A stretch of 64,000 nucleotides of DNA, from assembly GCA_964348015.1 (NCBI GenBank), contig CAYGBC010000050.1, positions 248,001 through 312,000 on the forward strand, given 5' to 3'. Below are positions 7,633 to 15,385 of this stretch, piece by piece. Source of the stretch: SOIA01 sp964348015. GTDB taxonomy: Bacteria; Acidobacteriota; Aminicenantia; Aminicenantales; Aminicenantaceae. The number at the start of each line of letters is the position of its first letter. The stretch's first letter is position 1. Made by a program: the position numbers and the translations under genes. The notes under the pieces were generated by a model that was given only the letters and a program-made list of their open reading frames with translations, made no database searches and was not told where the DNA came from.

Positions 7633-9435
7633 TTATTTAGGCATTTCCTTTTCAATGACAAATGCTTCTATGATATCTCCTTCTTGGAAATCTTTGAATT
7701 TATCCAAACGGATGCCGCATTCATAATCTTTTTTGACTTCTTTGACATTCTCTTTGAGATGTTTCAGAGAGGCGATACGCCCCTTGTAGATTTCCTCGCC
7801 TTCTCTTAATACGCGGGCCTCTGCGTTTCGAGTGATGACTCCATCTGTGATGTAACACCCCGCTATAACTCCGATCCGCGAAATGCGGAAGATCCTTCTG
7901 ACCTCGGCATTACCGAGGTGAGTTTCTTTGAGTATGGGCTCCAACATGCCTGACATCGCTTTCTTTATATCCTGAGTGAGTTCATAAATGACTTTATAAT
8001 TCCTGATTTCGACGTTTTCATCTTTAGCCATATCCAGAATTTTTTGATCAGGTTTCATGTTATACCCGATTATGATAGCGTTTGAGGCAGTCGCGAGAAG
8101 AACATCCGACTCGGTAATCTTTCCTGTGGCGGAATGAACGATCTTTATCTTGATCTGATCTGTGCTAAGGTTCGGCAGGATGTCTGAGAGCACTTCGACA
8201 GAACCGTGAACATCGGTTTTAATGATGAGAGGAAGCTCTTTGACTTCACCCTCTTCCATTTTTTTAAAAAGCTCATCCAGCGTGAGATGCTCGGGTCGAG
8301 GGACCTCTGTTTTCTTCACCTGTGAGAGGCGGTATTGCACAATATGTTTGGCTGCTTCCAGATCAGAAACGACCTGGAAGTAGTCTCCGGCTGTAGGGAC
8401 ATCGGAAAATCCAAGAACCTCTACGGGCATCGAAGGTTCTGCCTTTTTAAGCGGTTTGCCATGTTCATCGAACAGGGCTCTGGCTTTACCGTAACTCGTT
8501 CCACAGATGAACGCGTCCCCTTGGGAGAGAATACCGTGTTGGATGATGACAGTCGCCACAGCCCCTTTTTTGGCGTCCAGACACGCTTCCAGAACAACTC
8601 CTTGAGCCTTGACTTTGGGATTGGCCTTGATTTCGATCACATCTCCGAGAAGAAGGATCATCTCCAGGAGTTCATCCAGATTTGTTTTTTCCTTGGCCGA
8701 GACCTCAACGCTGATGGTTTTACCTCCCCAGTCCTCCACAAGAAGCCCTTCTTTGGACAACTGTTGTTTGGCTTTATCGACATCGGCGTTCTTTTTATCG
8801 ATTTTGTTAATTGCGACGATTATCGGCACGTCCGCGTCTTTCGCATGATGGATAGCCTCAAGGGTTTGGGGCATAACTCCGTCGTCTGCTGCCACCACAA
8901 GGACCACGATGTCAGTCAACTGGGCCCCCCTGGCCCTGAGCTGAGTGAACGCCTCATGTCCAGGAGTATCGATGAATGTGATCGCTCGGTCCGAATGGGA
9001 AATTCTGTAGGCGCCGATGTGCTGAGTGATGCCGCCAGACTCCTTTCCGACAAGGTTGGATTCTCTGATAGCATCCAGAAGTGTTGTTTTCCCATGGTCG
9101 ACATGGCCCATTATGGTGACCACGGGCGGTCTCGCTGTCAATTCTTTGGACTGGCTTTCGGCCTGCGTTCGAATTTCTTTCTCAATCGAGATGATTTCCA
9201 AGTTGAGCTTGAATTCTTTGGATATCAGCTCCGCCAAGGATTTGTCGACCATATCATTGAGACTGATGGAGTGCCTTTTGGATTTGAGTTTTTCGATGAG
9301 ATCTTTGGATTTGATTTTGGTTTTTTCAGAGAGTTCTTTGAGAGTCTCGCCCTCTCTCAGCGCAATCTTTTTTGCAGTGCTCTTCGAAGTTTTGGTTTTC
9401 GGTTCTTCTTTTTTTTTCTTTGTTTTGGCTTCCAT
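7633..9435 (-). CDS. infB: Translation initiation factor IF-2
   Basis: A 600-residue IF-2, the GTPase that brings fMet-tRNA to the 30S subunit. The N-terminus is short: a lysine-rich stretch followed by one IF2_N-like segment (LREGETLKELSEKTKIKSKDLIEKL). The G domain has GHVDHGKTT, DTPGHEAF and NKID. Beta-barrel domains II and IV and the tRNA-binding C-terminal domain follow. At 600 aa it is compact, because most bacterial IF-2 proteins carry a long low-complexity N-terminal region that is missing here. The ATG is preceded by GGAGAAAC. It follows nusA by 36 bases. Confidence 0.97.
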   Translation of the reverse strand: MEAKTKKKKEEPKTKTSKSTAKKIALREGETLKELSEKTKIKSKDLIEKLKSKRHSISLNDMVDKSLAELISKEFKLNLEIISIEKEIRTQAESQSKELTARPPVVTIMGHVDHGKTTLLDAIRESNLVGKESGGITQHIGAYRISHSDRAITFIDTPGHEAFTQLRARGAQLTDIVVLVVAADDGVMPQTLEAIHHAKDADVPIIVAINKIDKKNADVDKAKQQLSKEGLLVEDWGGKTISVEVSAKEKTNLDELLEMILLLGDVIEIKANPKVKAQGVVLEACLDAKKGAVATVIIQHGILSQGDAFICGTSYGKARALFDEHGKPLKKAEPSMPVEVLGFSDVPTAGDYFQVVSDLEAAKHIVQYRLSQVKKTEVPRPEHLTLDELFKKMEEGEVKELPLIIKTDVHGSVEVLSDILPNLSTDQIKIKIVHSATGKITESDVLLATASNAIIIGYNMKPDQKILDMAKDENVEIRNYKVIYELTQDIKKAMSGMLEPILKETHLGNAEVRRIFRISRIGVIAGCYITDGVITRNAEARVLREGEEIYKGRIASLKHLKENVKEVKKDYECGIRLDKFKDFQEGDIIEAFVIEKEMPK

Positions 9436-9471
9436 GATTTACTGTTTCTCCAGGTTTATGGTATCCAAATC

Positions 9472-10500
9472 CTATTCTTCCTTAATCTCTATTTTCCAGC
9501 CAACAAGCCTTGAGGCGAGTCTGACGTTGGTTCCTTTCTTGCCAATCGCAAGAGAAAGCTGGTCATTCGGAACAATGGCTTGGAGGATTTTTTCGTTCTT
9601 GTTCAGCATTATAACCTTATCGACTTTAGCCGGACTCAGAGCGGCTTTGGCGTATATTAAAGGATTATCATCCCACTCGATAATATCGATTTTTTCCCCT
9701 GCGAGTTCTTTGCTGATGGCAATGATCCGGTTTCCTTTCATGCCTATGCAAGCTCCCACGGCATCGATATCTTTGTCTGTTGTGAAAACGGCAACTTTGG
9801 CTCTCTCTCCAGGCTGGCGGACGATTTCTTTAATTTCAATGTCTCCGTTTGCGATTTCCGGTGTTTCCAATTCCAGGAGTTTCGCCAGAAATTTCGGATC
9901 GGCTCTGGAGACGACAACTTGTGGACCCTTATCATCCTTACGCACCTGAATAACCACCGCTTTGACTCTATCCCCCCTGGCAAATTCTTCATCCTTTAAC
10001 CTTTCGCGCAGAGGAAAGAGCACATCCGTCTTGTTCACTTCAAGAATCATGTTCCTGTTCGATTCAAACCGTCTGAGCACTCCCGTGACTATTTCTCCTA
10101 ATCGGGGTGCAAAGGATTCGTAGATTTTTTCTTGTTCGGCATCCCTCACCTTTTGAAAGATGACCTGTTTGGCCGCCTGGGCCGCAATTCGGCCCAGAGT
10201 TTCTGAGGAAAGGTCAACTTCGATTTTCTTTCCGAGGGCGGCTTCGGCATCTATTTTCTTCGCCTCTTTCAGCGAGATCTCGTTGGCCGGATCTTTGGGA
10301 GCTTTGGTGACTTCTTTCACGGTATAAACTCTCAATTCCCCTTTTTCAGGTCGAAAAAAAATATTCACCTTTTCATTGTGAGTGAAGTACTTGGAAGAGG
10401 CAACTCGAAGAGATTCTTCTATGGCACTGACAATGACATCTGTCTCCACTCCTCTCTCCTTGCTGAGCTGGAGAATTGTGTTCCAGACGTTTACTTTCAT
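9472..10500 (-). CDS. nusA: Transcription termination/antitermination factor NusA
   Basis: A protein of about 342 residues with the NusA N-terminal domain (VNVWNTILQLSKERGVETDVIVSAIEESL), an S1 domain (EIVTGVLRRFESNRNMILEV) and two KH domains (VGACIGMKGNRI and LAIGKKGTNVRLASRL). It binds RNA polymerase and nascent RNA and modulates pausing. The C-terminal acidic repeats of proteobacterial NusA are absent, as in many phyla. I choose the ATG at 10498-10500 over an in-frame TTG at 10515. No rimP gene precedes it, which is unusual; the gene instead has its own promoter immediately upstream. Confidence 0.95.
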   Translation of the reverse strand: MKVNVWNTILQLSKERGVETDVIVSAIEESLRVASSKYFTHNEKVNIFFRPEKGELRVYTVKEVTKAPKDPANEISLKEAKKIDAEAALGKKIEVDLSSETLGRIAAQAAKQVIFQKVRDAEQEKIYESFAPRLGEIVTGVLRRFESNRNMILEVNKTDVLFPLRERLKDEEFARGDRVKAVVIQVRKDDKGPQVVVSRADPKFLAKLLELETPEIANGDIEIKEIVRQPGERAKVAVFTTDKDIDAVGACIGMKGNRIIAISKELAGEKIDIIEWDDNPLIYAKAALSPAKVDKVIMLNKNEKILQAIVPNDQLSLAIGKKGTNVRLASRLVGWKIEIKEE

Positions 10501-10547
10501 TTTTTTGAGCCTCAAACTGCCCGTTCAGGGAAACTCAAGAAGCGAGA

Positions 10548-10576
10548 ATTATAACTGAAATGGAGAAGAATATCAA
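10548..10576 (-). promoter_or_regulatory. Strong putative promoter of the nusA operon
   Basis: On the minus strand: -35 TTGATA (10571-10576), 17-base spacer, -10 TATAAT (10548-10553). It lies about 50 bases upstream of the nusA ATG. This supports nusA as first gene of the operon. Confidence 0.6.
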
Positions 10577-10582
10577 TCTTAT

Positions 10583-10681
10583 GGGGTCAGGGCTTGATTT
10601 TGGACATTCTTTACTGAATGTCCTTTGGAACTCTCAATTGAATGTCCCATGGGAAAAGGTCCGGAGCCATGCCCTGATCCC
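10583..10681. repeat. REP/MITE-like palindromic element
   Basis: A 99-base palindromic segment between nusA and hppA. The outer arms are GGGGTCAGGGC (10583-10593) and GCCCTGATCCC (10671-10681), a near-perfect inverted repeat. Inside, GGACATTC (10602-10609) pairs perfectly with GAATGTCC (10616-10623) across a 6-base loop, and a second GAATGTCC occurs at 10640-10647. Nested inverted repeats of this kind resemble REP elements or MITEs mobilised by Y1 (IS200/RAYT-type) transposases; no transposase is in the window. The right arm ends on the first base of the hppA stop codon, so it could also act as a transcription terminator between two minus-strand genes. Confidence 0.6.
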
Positions 10682-12672
10682 TACATGATCAGAGGCGCGA
10701 AAACAAGGCTCACCACAGCCATGAGTTTTATCAGAATGTTCATCGAGGGGCCAGAGGTGTCCTTCAGGGGATCGCCGACAGTATCCCCGATCACAGAGGC
10801 CGCGTGGACTTCGGTTCCCTTGCCTCCCAGGTTTCCTTCCTCGATCCATTTTTTCGCATTATCCCAGGCTGCTCCTGCGTTGGCCATGAATATTCCCATC
10901 AAAACTCCGGTCGCAGTCGCACCGGCCAGAAATCCGCCCAGGGATTCCGGGCCGATCAAAAAGCCGACGAGAAGTGGAACTATGACAGCCAGCAGCCCGG
11001 GAAGGATCATTTCGACCAATGCGCCATGTGTGACGATATCAATGCATCGGTCGGAATCGGGCTTGGCTTTTCCTTCCATCAAGCCTTTGATTTCTTTAAA
11101 CTGCCTTCTTATCTCGATAACCATTTTATTGGCGTTCCTGCCGACTGCTTTTATGGTGAGCGAGGAGATGACAAAAGGCATGAGCGCTCCGATCAGCAGT
11201 CCGATGACTGTTTCGACGTTGGTCAGGCTGATCTTGAGCAGCTCTTTCCCCGCATTTTCCAGGAGTGCGTTCACAGAGTTCTGATAGGCGGAAAAAAGGG
11301 CAAGGGCTGTCAAAGCCGCCGAGCCTATCGCGAATCCTTTGCCGATAGCCGCTGTGGTATTCCCTAAAGAATCAAGCTTATCTGTTATTCTTCTGATTTC
11401 GGGGCCGGCCTTGGACATTTCTGCAATTCCTCCAGCGTTGTCCGCTATGGGACCGTAGGAGTCTGTGGACATGACGATTCCGATCGTGGCCAGCATTCCC
11501 ACCGCAGAGAGAGCGATGCCGTAGAGTCCGGCCAGTTTATAAGAAACAAAAATCGCGGCCGCAATTGTGAGGAGAGGCAGGATCGTGCTCTGAAAGCCGA
11601 CCGCGAGGCCGGTGATGATAGTCGGAGCGCTTCCGGTTTGGGCTGTTTTGGCGATCGTTTTGATCGGGGGGCCGGAAGTGAAATATTCACTTTCCAGCCC
11701 GATCAGAACGCCAGAAAGCATCCCGCTCAATACGGCCCAGAACACATTCAGGTCTCCGAGAAGGATTTTGACCGCAAAGAAAGATCCTCCCAGGAACAAA
11801 ACTCCGCTGATATAGTACGCATTCCTGAGGGCAGACTGAGGGCTGATATTTTTAAGGATATTTATCGAGAAAACTCCGATGATCGAGCTGACCAGTCCGA
11901 TGACGATCAGGAACAATGGAAGGGACATGTGATGAATGGCGGGAGTGAGTGTGGACCCTATAGCGATCGAGGCGATAACTGATCCCACATAGGATTCGAA
12001 GAGGTCCGCTCCCATCCCGGCGGTATCTCCCACATTATCTCCCACGTTATCGGCGATGACTCCGGGATTGCGAGGGTCATCTTCAGGAATTCCTGCCTCG
12101 ACTTTCCCGACAAGGTCTGCGCCGACGTCCGCGCTTTTGGTGTAAATTCCCCCTCCCACGCGGGCAAAGAGAGCGACAGAACTCGCACCCATGGCAAAAC
12201 CATTGATGATCAGAGGATCTTTAGTGAAAAAATAGAAAATCCCTATCCCGGCCACTCCGAGAGCCGCGACCGAAATTCCCATCACAGCTCCGCCCTGGAA
12301 GGCGACGGACAAGGCTCGAGGAGTTCCACCTGTTATGGCTCCCTGGGTTGCCCGGACAGCTGACCGGGTGGAAGCTTTCATCCCGACAAAGCCGGCGAGC
12401 AATGAGCATGTGGCGCCAGTGAGAAAAGCCAGGCTTGTATAGATAGAAAAGAGCTTCCACAGGACTCCAAACAGCGCAATAACGAATATCGAGATATAGA
12501 TGTATTCTCTTTTCAGGAAGGTCATGGCTCCAGAATGAACCGCTTCAGCGATTTCATTCATCAGTTCGGTTCCCTTCGGGTAGCGTTTAATCACAAAATA
12601 CAGAAGAAGGGCCAGAAAGAATCCGAGCAGGCCAAGGATGAATGAGAATGGAATGAGTTTGAGTATTGTCAT
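10681..12672 (-). CDS. hppA: Membrane-bound ion-translocating pyrophosphatase, K+-dependent type
   Basis: A protein of about 663 residues with some 15-16 membrane helices, which couples PPi hydrolysis to H+ or Na+ export. The substrate-binding loop DVGADLVGKVEAGIPEDDPRNP and NVGDNVGDTAGMGADLFES are intact. The segment GNTTAAIGKGFAIGSAALT has Ala where K+-independent enzymes have Lys, which assigns it to the K+-dependent group. Whether it pumps H+ or Na+ cannot be settled by eye. The start is the ATG at 12670-12672, with GAAGGT upstream and just downstream of a promoter; a longer frame to 12732 would run through that promoter. Confidence 0.95.
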   Translation of the reverse strand: MTILKLIPFSFILGLLGFFLALLLYFVIKRYPKGTELMNEIAEAVHSGAMTFLKREYIYISIFVIALFGVLWKLFSIYTSLAFLTGATCSLLAGFVGMKASTRSAVRATQGAITGGTPRALSVAFQGGAVMGISVAALGVAGIGIFYFFTKDPLIINGFAMGASSVALFARVGGGIYTKSADVGADLVGKVEAGIPEDDPRNPGVIADNVGDNVGDTAGMGADLFESYVGSVIASIAIGSTLTPAIHHMSLPLFLIVIGLVSSIIGVFSINILKNISPQSALRNAYYISGVLFLGGSFFAVKILLGDLNVFWAVLSGMLSGVLIGLESEYFTSGPPIKTIAKTAQTGSAPTIITGLAVGFQSTILPLLTIAAAIFVSYKLAGLYGIALSAVGMLATIGIVMSTDSYGPIADNAGGIAEMSKAGPEIRRITDKLDSLGNTTAAIGKGFAIGSAALTALALFSAYQNSVNALLENAGKELLKISLTNVETVIGLLIGALMPFVISSLTIKAVGRNANKMVIEIRRQFKEIKGLMEGKAKPDSDRCIDIVTHGALVEMILPGLLAVIVPLLVGFLIGPESLGGFLAGATATGVLMGIFMANAGAAWDNAKKWIEEGNLGGKGTEVHAASVIGDTVGDPLKDTSGPSMNILIKLMAVVSLVFAPLIM

Positions 12673-12703
12673 GGGAGTACGACCTTCAAAAAATTTAAAA
12701 GGA

Positions 12704-12732
12704 TGTATAGCATAAAAAAAACCAAATTGCAA
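12704..12732 (-). promoter_or_regulatory. Putative promoter of hppA
   Basis: Minus strand: -35 TTGCAA (12727-12732), 17-base spacer, -10 TATACA (12704-12709). It predicts a leader of roughly 25 bases before the ATG at 12672. It helps reject a longer N-terminus for HppA. Confidence 0.55.
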
Positions 12733-12846
12733 CGATTGTCGAGACGTCTCGGTTATTCTTCGCGGGATTGAAACGTTATATGAGGCCCGGGAATAGCTCT
12801 CTTGAAGGGAATAATCAATCCGAATCCGCTGTGAATCGGGGTAAGG

Positions 12847-12874
12847 TTGACGTCCGAGATATAATTATTATACT
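12847..12874 (+). promoter_or_regulatory. Putative promoter of the MinD-like/J-HTH pair
   Basis: -35 TTGACG (12847-12852), 16-base spacer, -10 TATACT (12869-12874). The predicted transcription start is about 25 bases before the GTG codon at 12908. It is divergent from the hppA promoter. Confidence 0.55.
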
Positions 12875-12907
12875 GTTTAGAGGAACATACAGAAATTTTC
12901 CTTAAAA

Positions 12908-13843
12908 GTGGATGAATTGAAACAAGAAGAGGAAGGGAAAATTTGGGCGATCGGTGGCGGAAAGGGAGGCACCGGAAAAACTTTTCTCACCAGCAGCATA
13001 GGCATCTATCTGGCTAAAAACGGGAAAAGAGTCTTGTTGATCGATGTGGATATCGGAGGAGCCAACCTTCATTCTTTTCTAGGAATAAACAGGCCCAGAA
13101 AATCTCTGACAAACTTTTTTGAGATGGGCATTCCTCTTTCTAAGCTTGCGGTGAATACGGGTGTGGACAACATGTCTCTGATAACAGGCGATGTGCATTC
13201 CCTCGCTTCAGATAATATTAAATTCACTCAAAAACTCAAGCTGTTCAGACACATAATGAAACTCAAAAGGGAGTATATCTTGATTGATTTGGGGGGAGGG
13301 AGCCATAACAACACGATTGACACTTTTTTGATGGCGGACAAGAAGATCGCTGTGCTCGAGCCGGAGATAATCGCCATCGAGAATATGTACCATTTTATAA
13401 AAAATGCTTTGTTCAGAAAAATAAAAATGTCTTTGAGGACCTACGGTTTCAAAGAGATCGTCGAGCACATGTGGGAACAAAGAGAAAAGTATCGGATTAA
13501 GAGCCTGAAGGAACTCATCGAAAGTCTTAAAGAGAGCTTCACGCATTTAGGAGATATTCTGGATAAAGAGTTGTCTGATTTCAAGATATATCTGGTGTTG
13601 AATAAGATTCGAAGCAGCCAGGATATTCTTATTGGGTCCTCGATGAAGAGCATCTTTAATAAATATTTAGGAATTAACGCCCAGTTCGCCGGGTATATCG
13701 AGTATGACGATGCTGTCTGGCGGTCTATTCGGGAGAGACGGCCGCTGATGGTGAATTATTCGCTCTCGCGGGTGGCTAAGGAAATAGGAGCATTCACTGA
13801 AAACCTTATTCATGAGAGAGAAATGAAGGTGTCAAGAAGTTAG
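12908..13843 (+). CDS. MinD/ParA-type P-loop ATPase (MinD/FlhG-like)
   Basis: A 311-residue SIMIBI-class ATPase. The deviant Walker A motif GGKGGTGKT (residues 17-25) has the signature lysine; LLIDVDIGGANL is Walker A' and YILIDLGGGS the Walker B region. A long, Lys/Glu-rich helical insertion (about residues 165-215) is larger than in classical MinD. The C-terminus lacks an obvious amphipathic membrane-targeting helix. No minC, minE, flagellar or chemotaxis genes are near, so a role in division or flagellar placement is not supported. It is followed 2 bases later by a J-like/HTH fusion gene, which suggests a functional pair. It starts with GTG; the nearest purine-rich site is AGGAAC at about 12881. 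Confidence 0.8.
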   Translation: MDELKQEEEGKIWAIGGGKGGTGKTFLTSSIGIYLAKNGKRVLLIDVDIGGANLHSFLGINRPRKSLTNFFEMGIPLSKLAVNTGVDNMSLITGDVHSLASDNIKFTQKLKLFRHIMKLKREYILIDLGGGSHNNTIDTFLMADKKIAVLEPEIIAIENMYHFIKNALFRKIKMSLRTYGFKEIVEHMWEQREKYRIKSLKELIESLKESFTHLGDILDKELSDFKIYLVLNKIRSSQDILIGSSMKSIFNKYLGINAQFAGYIEYDDAVWRSIRERRPLMVNYSLSRVAKEIGAFTENLIHEREMKVSRS

Positions 13844-13845
13844 TC

Positions 13846-14406
13846 ATGACGGATAAAAAACTCAAAAAGTATTATGATGTTCTCGAGATCTCCCCGGATG
13901 CATCCGTGTTAGAGATCAGGAATGCCTATCTTCGCTTGAAAAAGCTGTACTCTACAGATTCTGTCGTGATGTCTCCAATTGCGGATGAATTCTCGAAGAA
14001 AGAGAGACAGGAAATCCTTCTGAACGTCGAGGAAGCTTTTGGCAAACTGATGGAGAATTTGAAGAGCAGGTATAGCGACCACAACCGTCATGCACGGCTT
14101 AAACCTTCCGCCGGCGACCCGGAAGTCGAGAAAGACGAAGATATCTTCTATTCCGGACCGGAATTGAAGAAGATCAGGGAGAAATTAGGCATCCCGTTAT
14201 TCGAAGTATCGCTCGATACAAAGATCCGGATGGAACTTCTGAAGAGTATCGAACACGAAAGATTTGAGGCTCTCCCTCCAGGGATTTACCTGCGAGGCCA
14301 CTTGATCAATTATGCGAATTACCTGAGGCTCAACGCGAAAAAAGTGGCTGGAGATTATATGGAGAAGTACAAATCCTGGAAAGAAGGGAAAAAAGAAGGA
14401 AACTGA
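13846..14406 (+). CDS. J-like domain fused to RodZ-type helix-turn-helix
   Basis: A 186-residue two-domain protein. Residues 8-70 (YYDVLEISPDASVLEIRNAYLRLKKLY...EEAFGKLME) look like the helices of a DnaJ J-domain, but the HPD tripeptide that activates DnaK is absent (STDSVVMSP is in its place). Residues about 104-165 are a HTH_25-type domain as at the start of RodZ (LKKIREKLGIPLFEVS...IRMELLKSIEHERFEALPPGIYLRGHLINYANYL). There is no transmembrane segment, unlike RodZ. It starts 2 bases after the MinD-like gene. A likely adaptor that binds a partner rather than a chaperone; I infer that it works with the ATPase. Confidence 0.75.
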   Translation: MTDKKLKKYYDVLEISPDASVLEIRNAYLRLKKLYSTDSVVMSPIADEFSKKERQEILLNVEEAFGKLMENLKSRYSDHNRHARLKPSAGDPEVEKDEDIFYSGPELKKIREKLGIPLFEVSLDTKIRMELLKSIEHERFEALPPGIYLRGHLINYANYLRLNAKKVAGDYMEKYKSWKEGKKEGN

Positions 14407-14409
14407 GTC

Positions 14410-14439
14410 CAGTCAGTTCCTTTGTGGAAAACGTGACTG
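14410..14439. terminator. Hairpin between convergent genes
   Basis: CAGTCA (14410-14415) and TGACTG (14434-14439) pair perfectly, and an inner TTCC/GGAA pair extends the stem with a small internal loop. It occupies the 33-base gap between the J-HTH gene and the convergent PilZ gene. It lacks a clear U-tract, so it is at best a weak bidirectional terminator. Confidence 0.3.
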
Positions 14440-14790
14440 TTAATGATCGGATGCGGTTCCCAGCTCTGACTCCAACTTTTCCATGATGGAGGGGGGAACA
14501 TGGATGAATTCGAGACCAAACTCGTAAATGAAGTCTGAATCTTTGGGATAGGCATCCACCCAGGCGACTCTTGCCAGCACAACAGTTTTGTGCCCATCAG
14601 AAAAAGAGAGTTCAATATTCACCGTTTCTCCCTTTTTGAAATGAGTATTGCTGAAGATACGCATTCCCCCGAGGCTGAGTTTGGGCACCAGATGTTTTTG
14701 CCCTATGACTTTAGTCGGTCTGTAATGCACGTTGGCCTTGGCCCGTGGATGCCGACGTTTTGTGTGCACGCTGTCGTTGGATCCAGTCAT
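14440..14790 (-). CDS. PilZ domain protein
   Basis: A 116-residue single PilZ beta-barrel. The cyclic-di-GMP-binding RxxxR loop is present as RRHPR near residue 12. The second motif, usually (D/N)xSxxG, reads KLSLGG, so the acidic/amide residue is lost while Ser and Gly remain. The remainder (FKKGETVNIELSF, VVLARVAWV, YEFGLEFIHV) follows the fold. PilZ proteins usually read out c-di-GMP; the altered motif makes the affinity uncertain. No GGDEF or EAL gene is in the window. It has its own strong promoter. Confidence 0.85.
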   Translation of the reverse strand: MTGSNDSVHTKRRHPRAKANVHYRPTKVIGQKHLVPKLSLGGMRIFSNTHFKKGETVNIELSFSDGHKTVVLARVAWVDAYPKDSDFIYEFGLEFIHVPPSIMEKLESELGTASDH

Positions 14791-14834
14791 GATTTTCTCT
14801 TCCTTGGTCGTTTTTGGACATCTATTTCCAATGC

Positions 14835-14863
14835 AGTATATGGATGGAGGAAATGGTTGTCAA
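14835..14863 (-). promoter_or_regulatory. Strong putative promoter of the PilZ gene
   Basis: Minus strand: consensus -35 TTGACA (14858-14863), 17-base spacer, -10 TATACT (14835-14840). It lies 45 bases upstream of the ATG at 14790. It is among the best promoter matches in the window. Confidence 0.65.
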
Positions 14864-15013
14864 GAAATTCTTGCACTGAACGGAATTCTTTTGAGTTTTC
14901 ATGTCCGACATGATTTTTTTGAGATTTTTTTGTTTTTCTCTCCGTCATTTAAAAGTCAGGCCCAAGAACGTCCGGGTTTATGCTGGGGATCGCTTGACTT
15001 GAAATAAAGCGGG

Positions 15014-15373
15014 ATGAACAGTAAGAAAAGTGAACAGGAGAGAAACGAACAAAGACTTTTTCTGACTGCGTCCGCTGCGCTCAGAATGGCTCTGGAAGAT
15101 GCGAAGACGGCTCAGTTCATTCAAACGAGTTTCTCCGATCCCCAGGAGAGACCGAACATCCTGTCCAGGACAAGATTATCCCGGAAGAATCAACACTGCT
15201 GTTGGATTGTGGAGATTAAAGAAGAAATTTATCTTTCTCTCGACGGGAAGAGTGGATTGAGAAACATCGCGAGGATCGAGATTGACCCATGTAAAGGAGA
15301 GATAGTCAGACGTTTATTCCTCAAATATATTCTTGAAGATGAATACAGGACGATACTCAGGGAAAAGGACTAA
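15014..15373 (+). CDS. Hypothetical protein
   Basis: A 119-residue soluble protein with no domain I recognise. It has a charged N-terminus with a short Ala/Leu-rich helix (FLTASAALRMALEDAKTA), a CCWIVEIKEEIYLSLDGK strand region and a basic C-terminal helix. No signal peptide or membrane segment is visible. The ATG at 15014 follows AAAGCGGG. It stands alone between a PilZ gene and the convergent miaB gene. Its codon use resembles that of the neighbours, and no competing frame is better. Confidence 0.5.
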   Translation: MNSKKSEQERNEQRLFLTASAALRMALEDAKTAQFIQTSFSDPQERPNILSRTRLSRKNQHCCWIVEIKEEIYLSLDGKSGLRNIARIEIDPCKGEIVRRLFLKYILEDEYRTILREKD

Positions 15374-15385
15374 ACATTCCGTCTT

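Noticed and set aside
8335..9513. A 392-codon open frame on the strand opposite infB
   Set aside because: It lies wholly against a clearly recognisable IF-2 gene, has Phe/Gly-rich composition typical of an antisense frame, and has no domain or ribosome-binding site.
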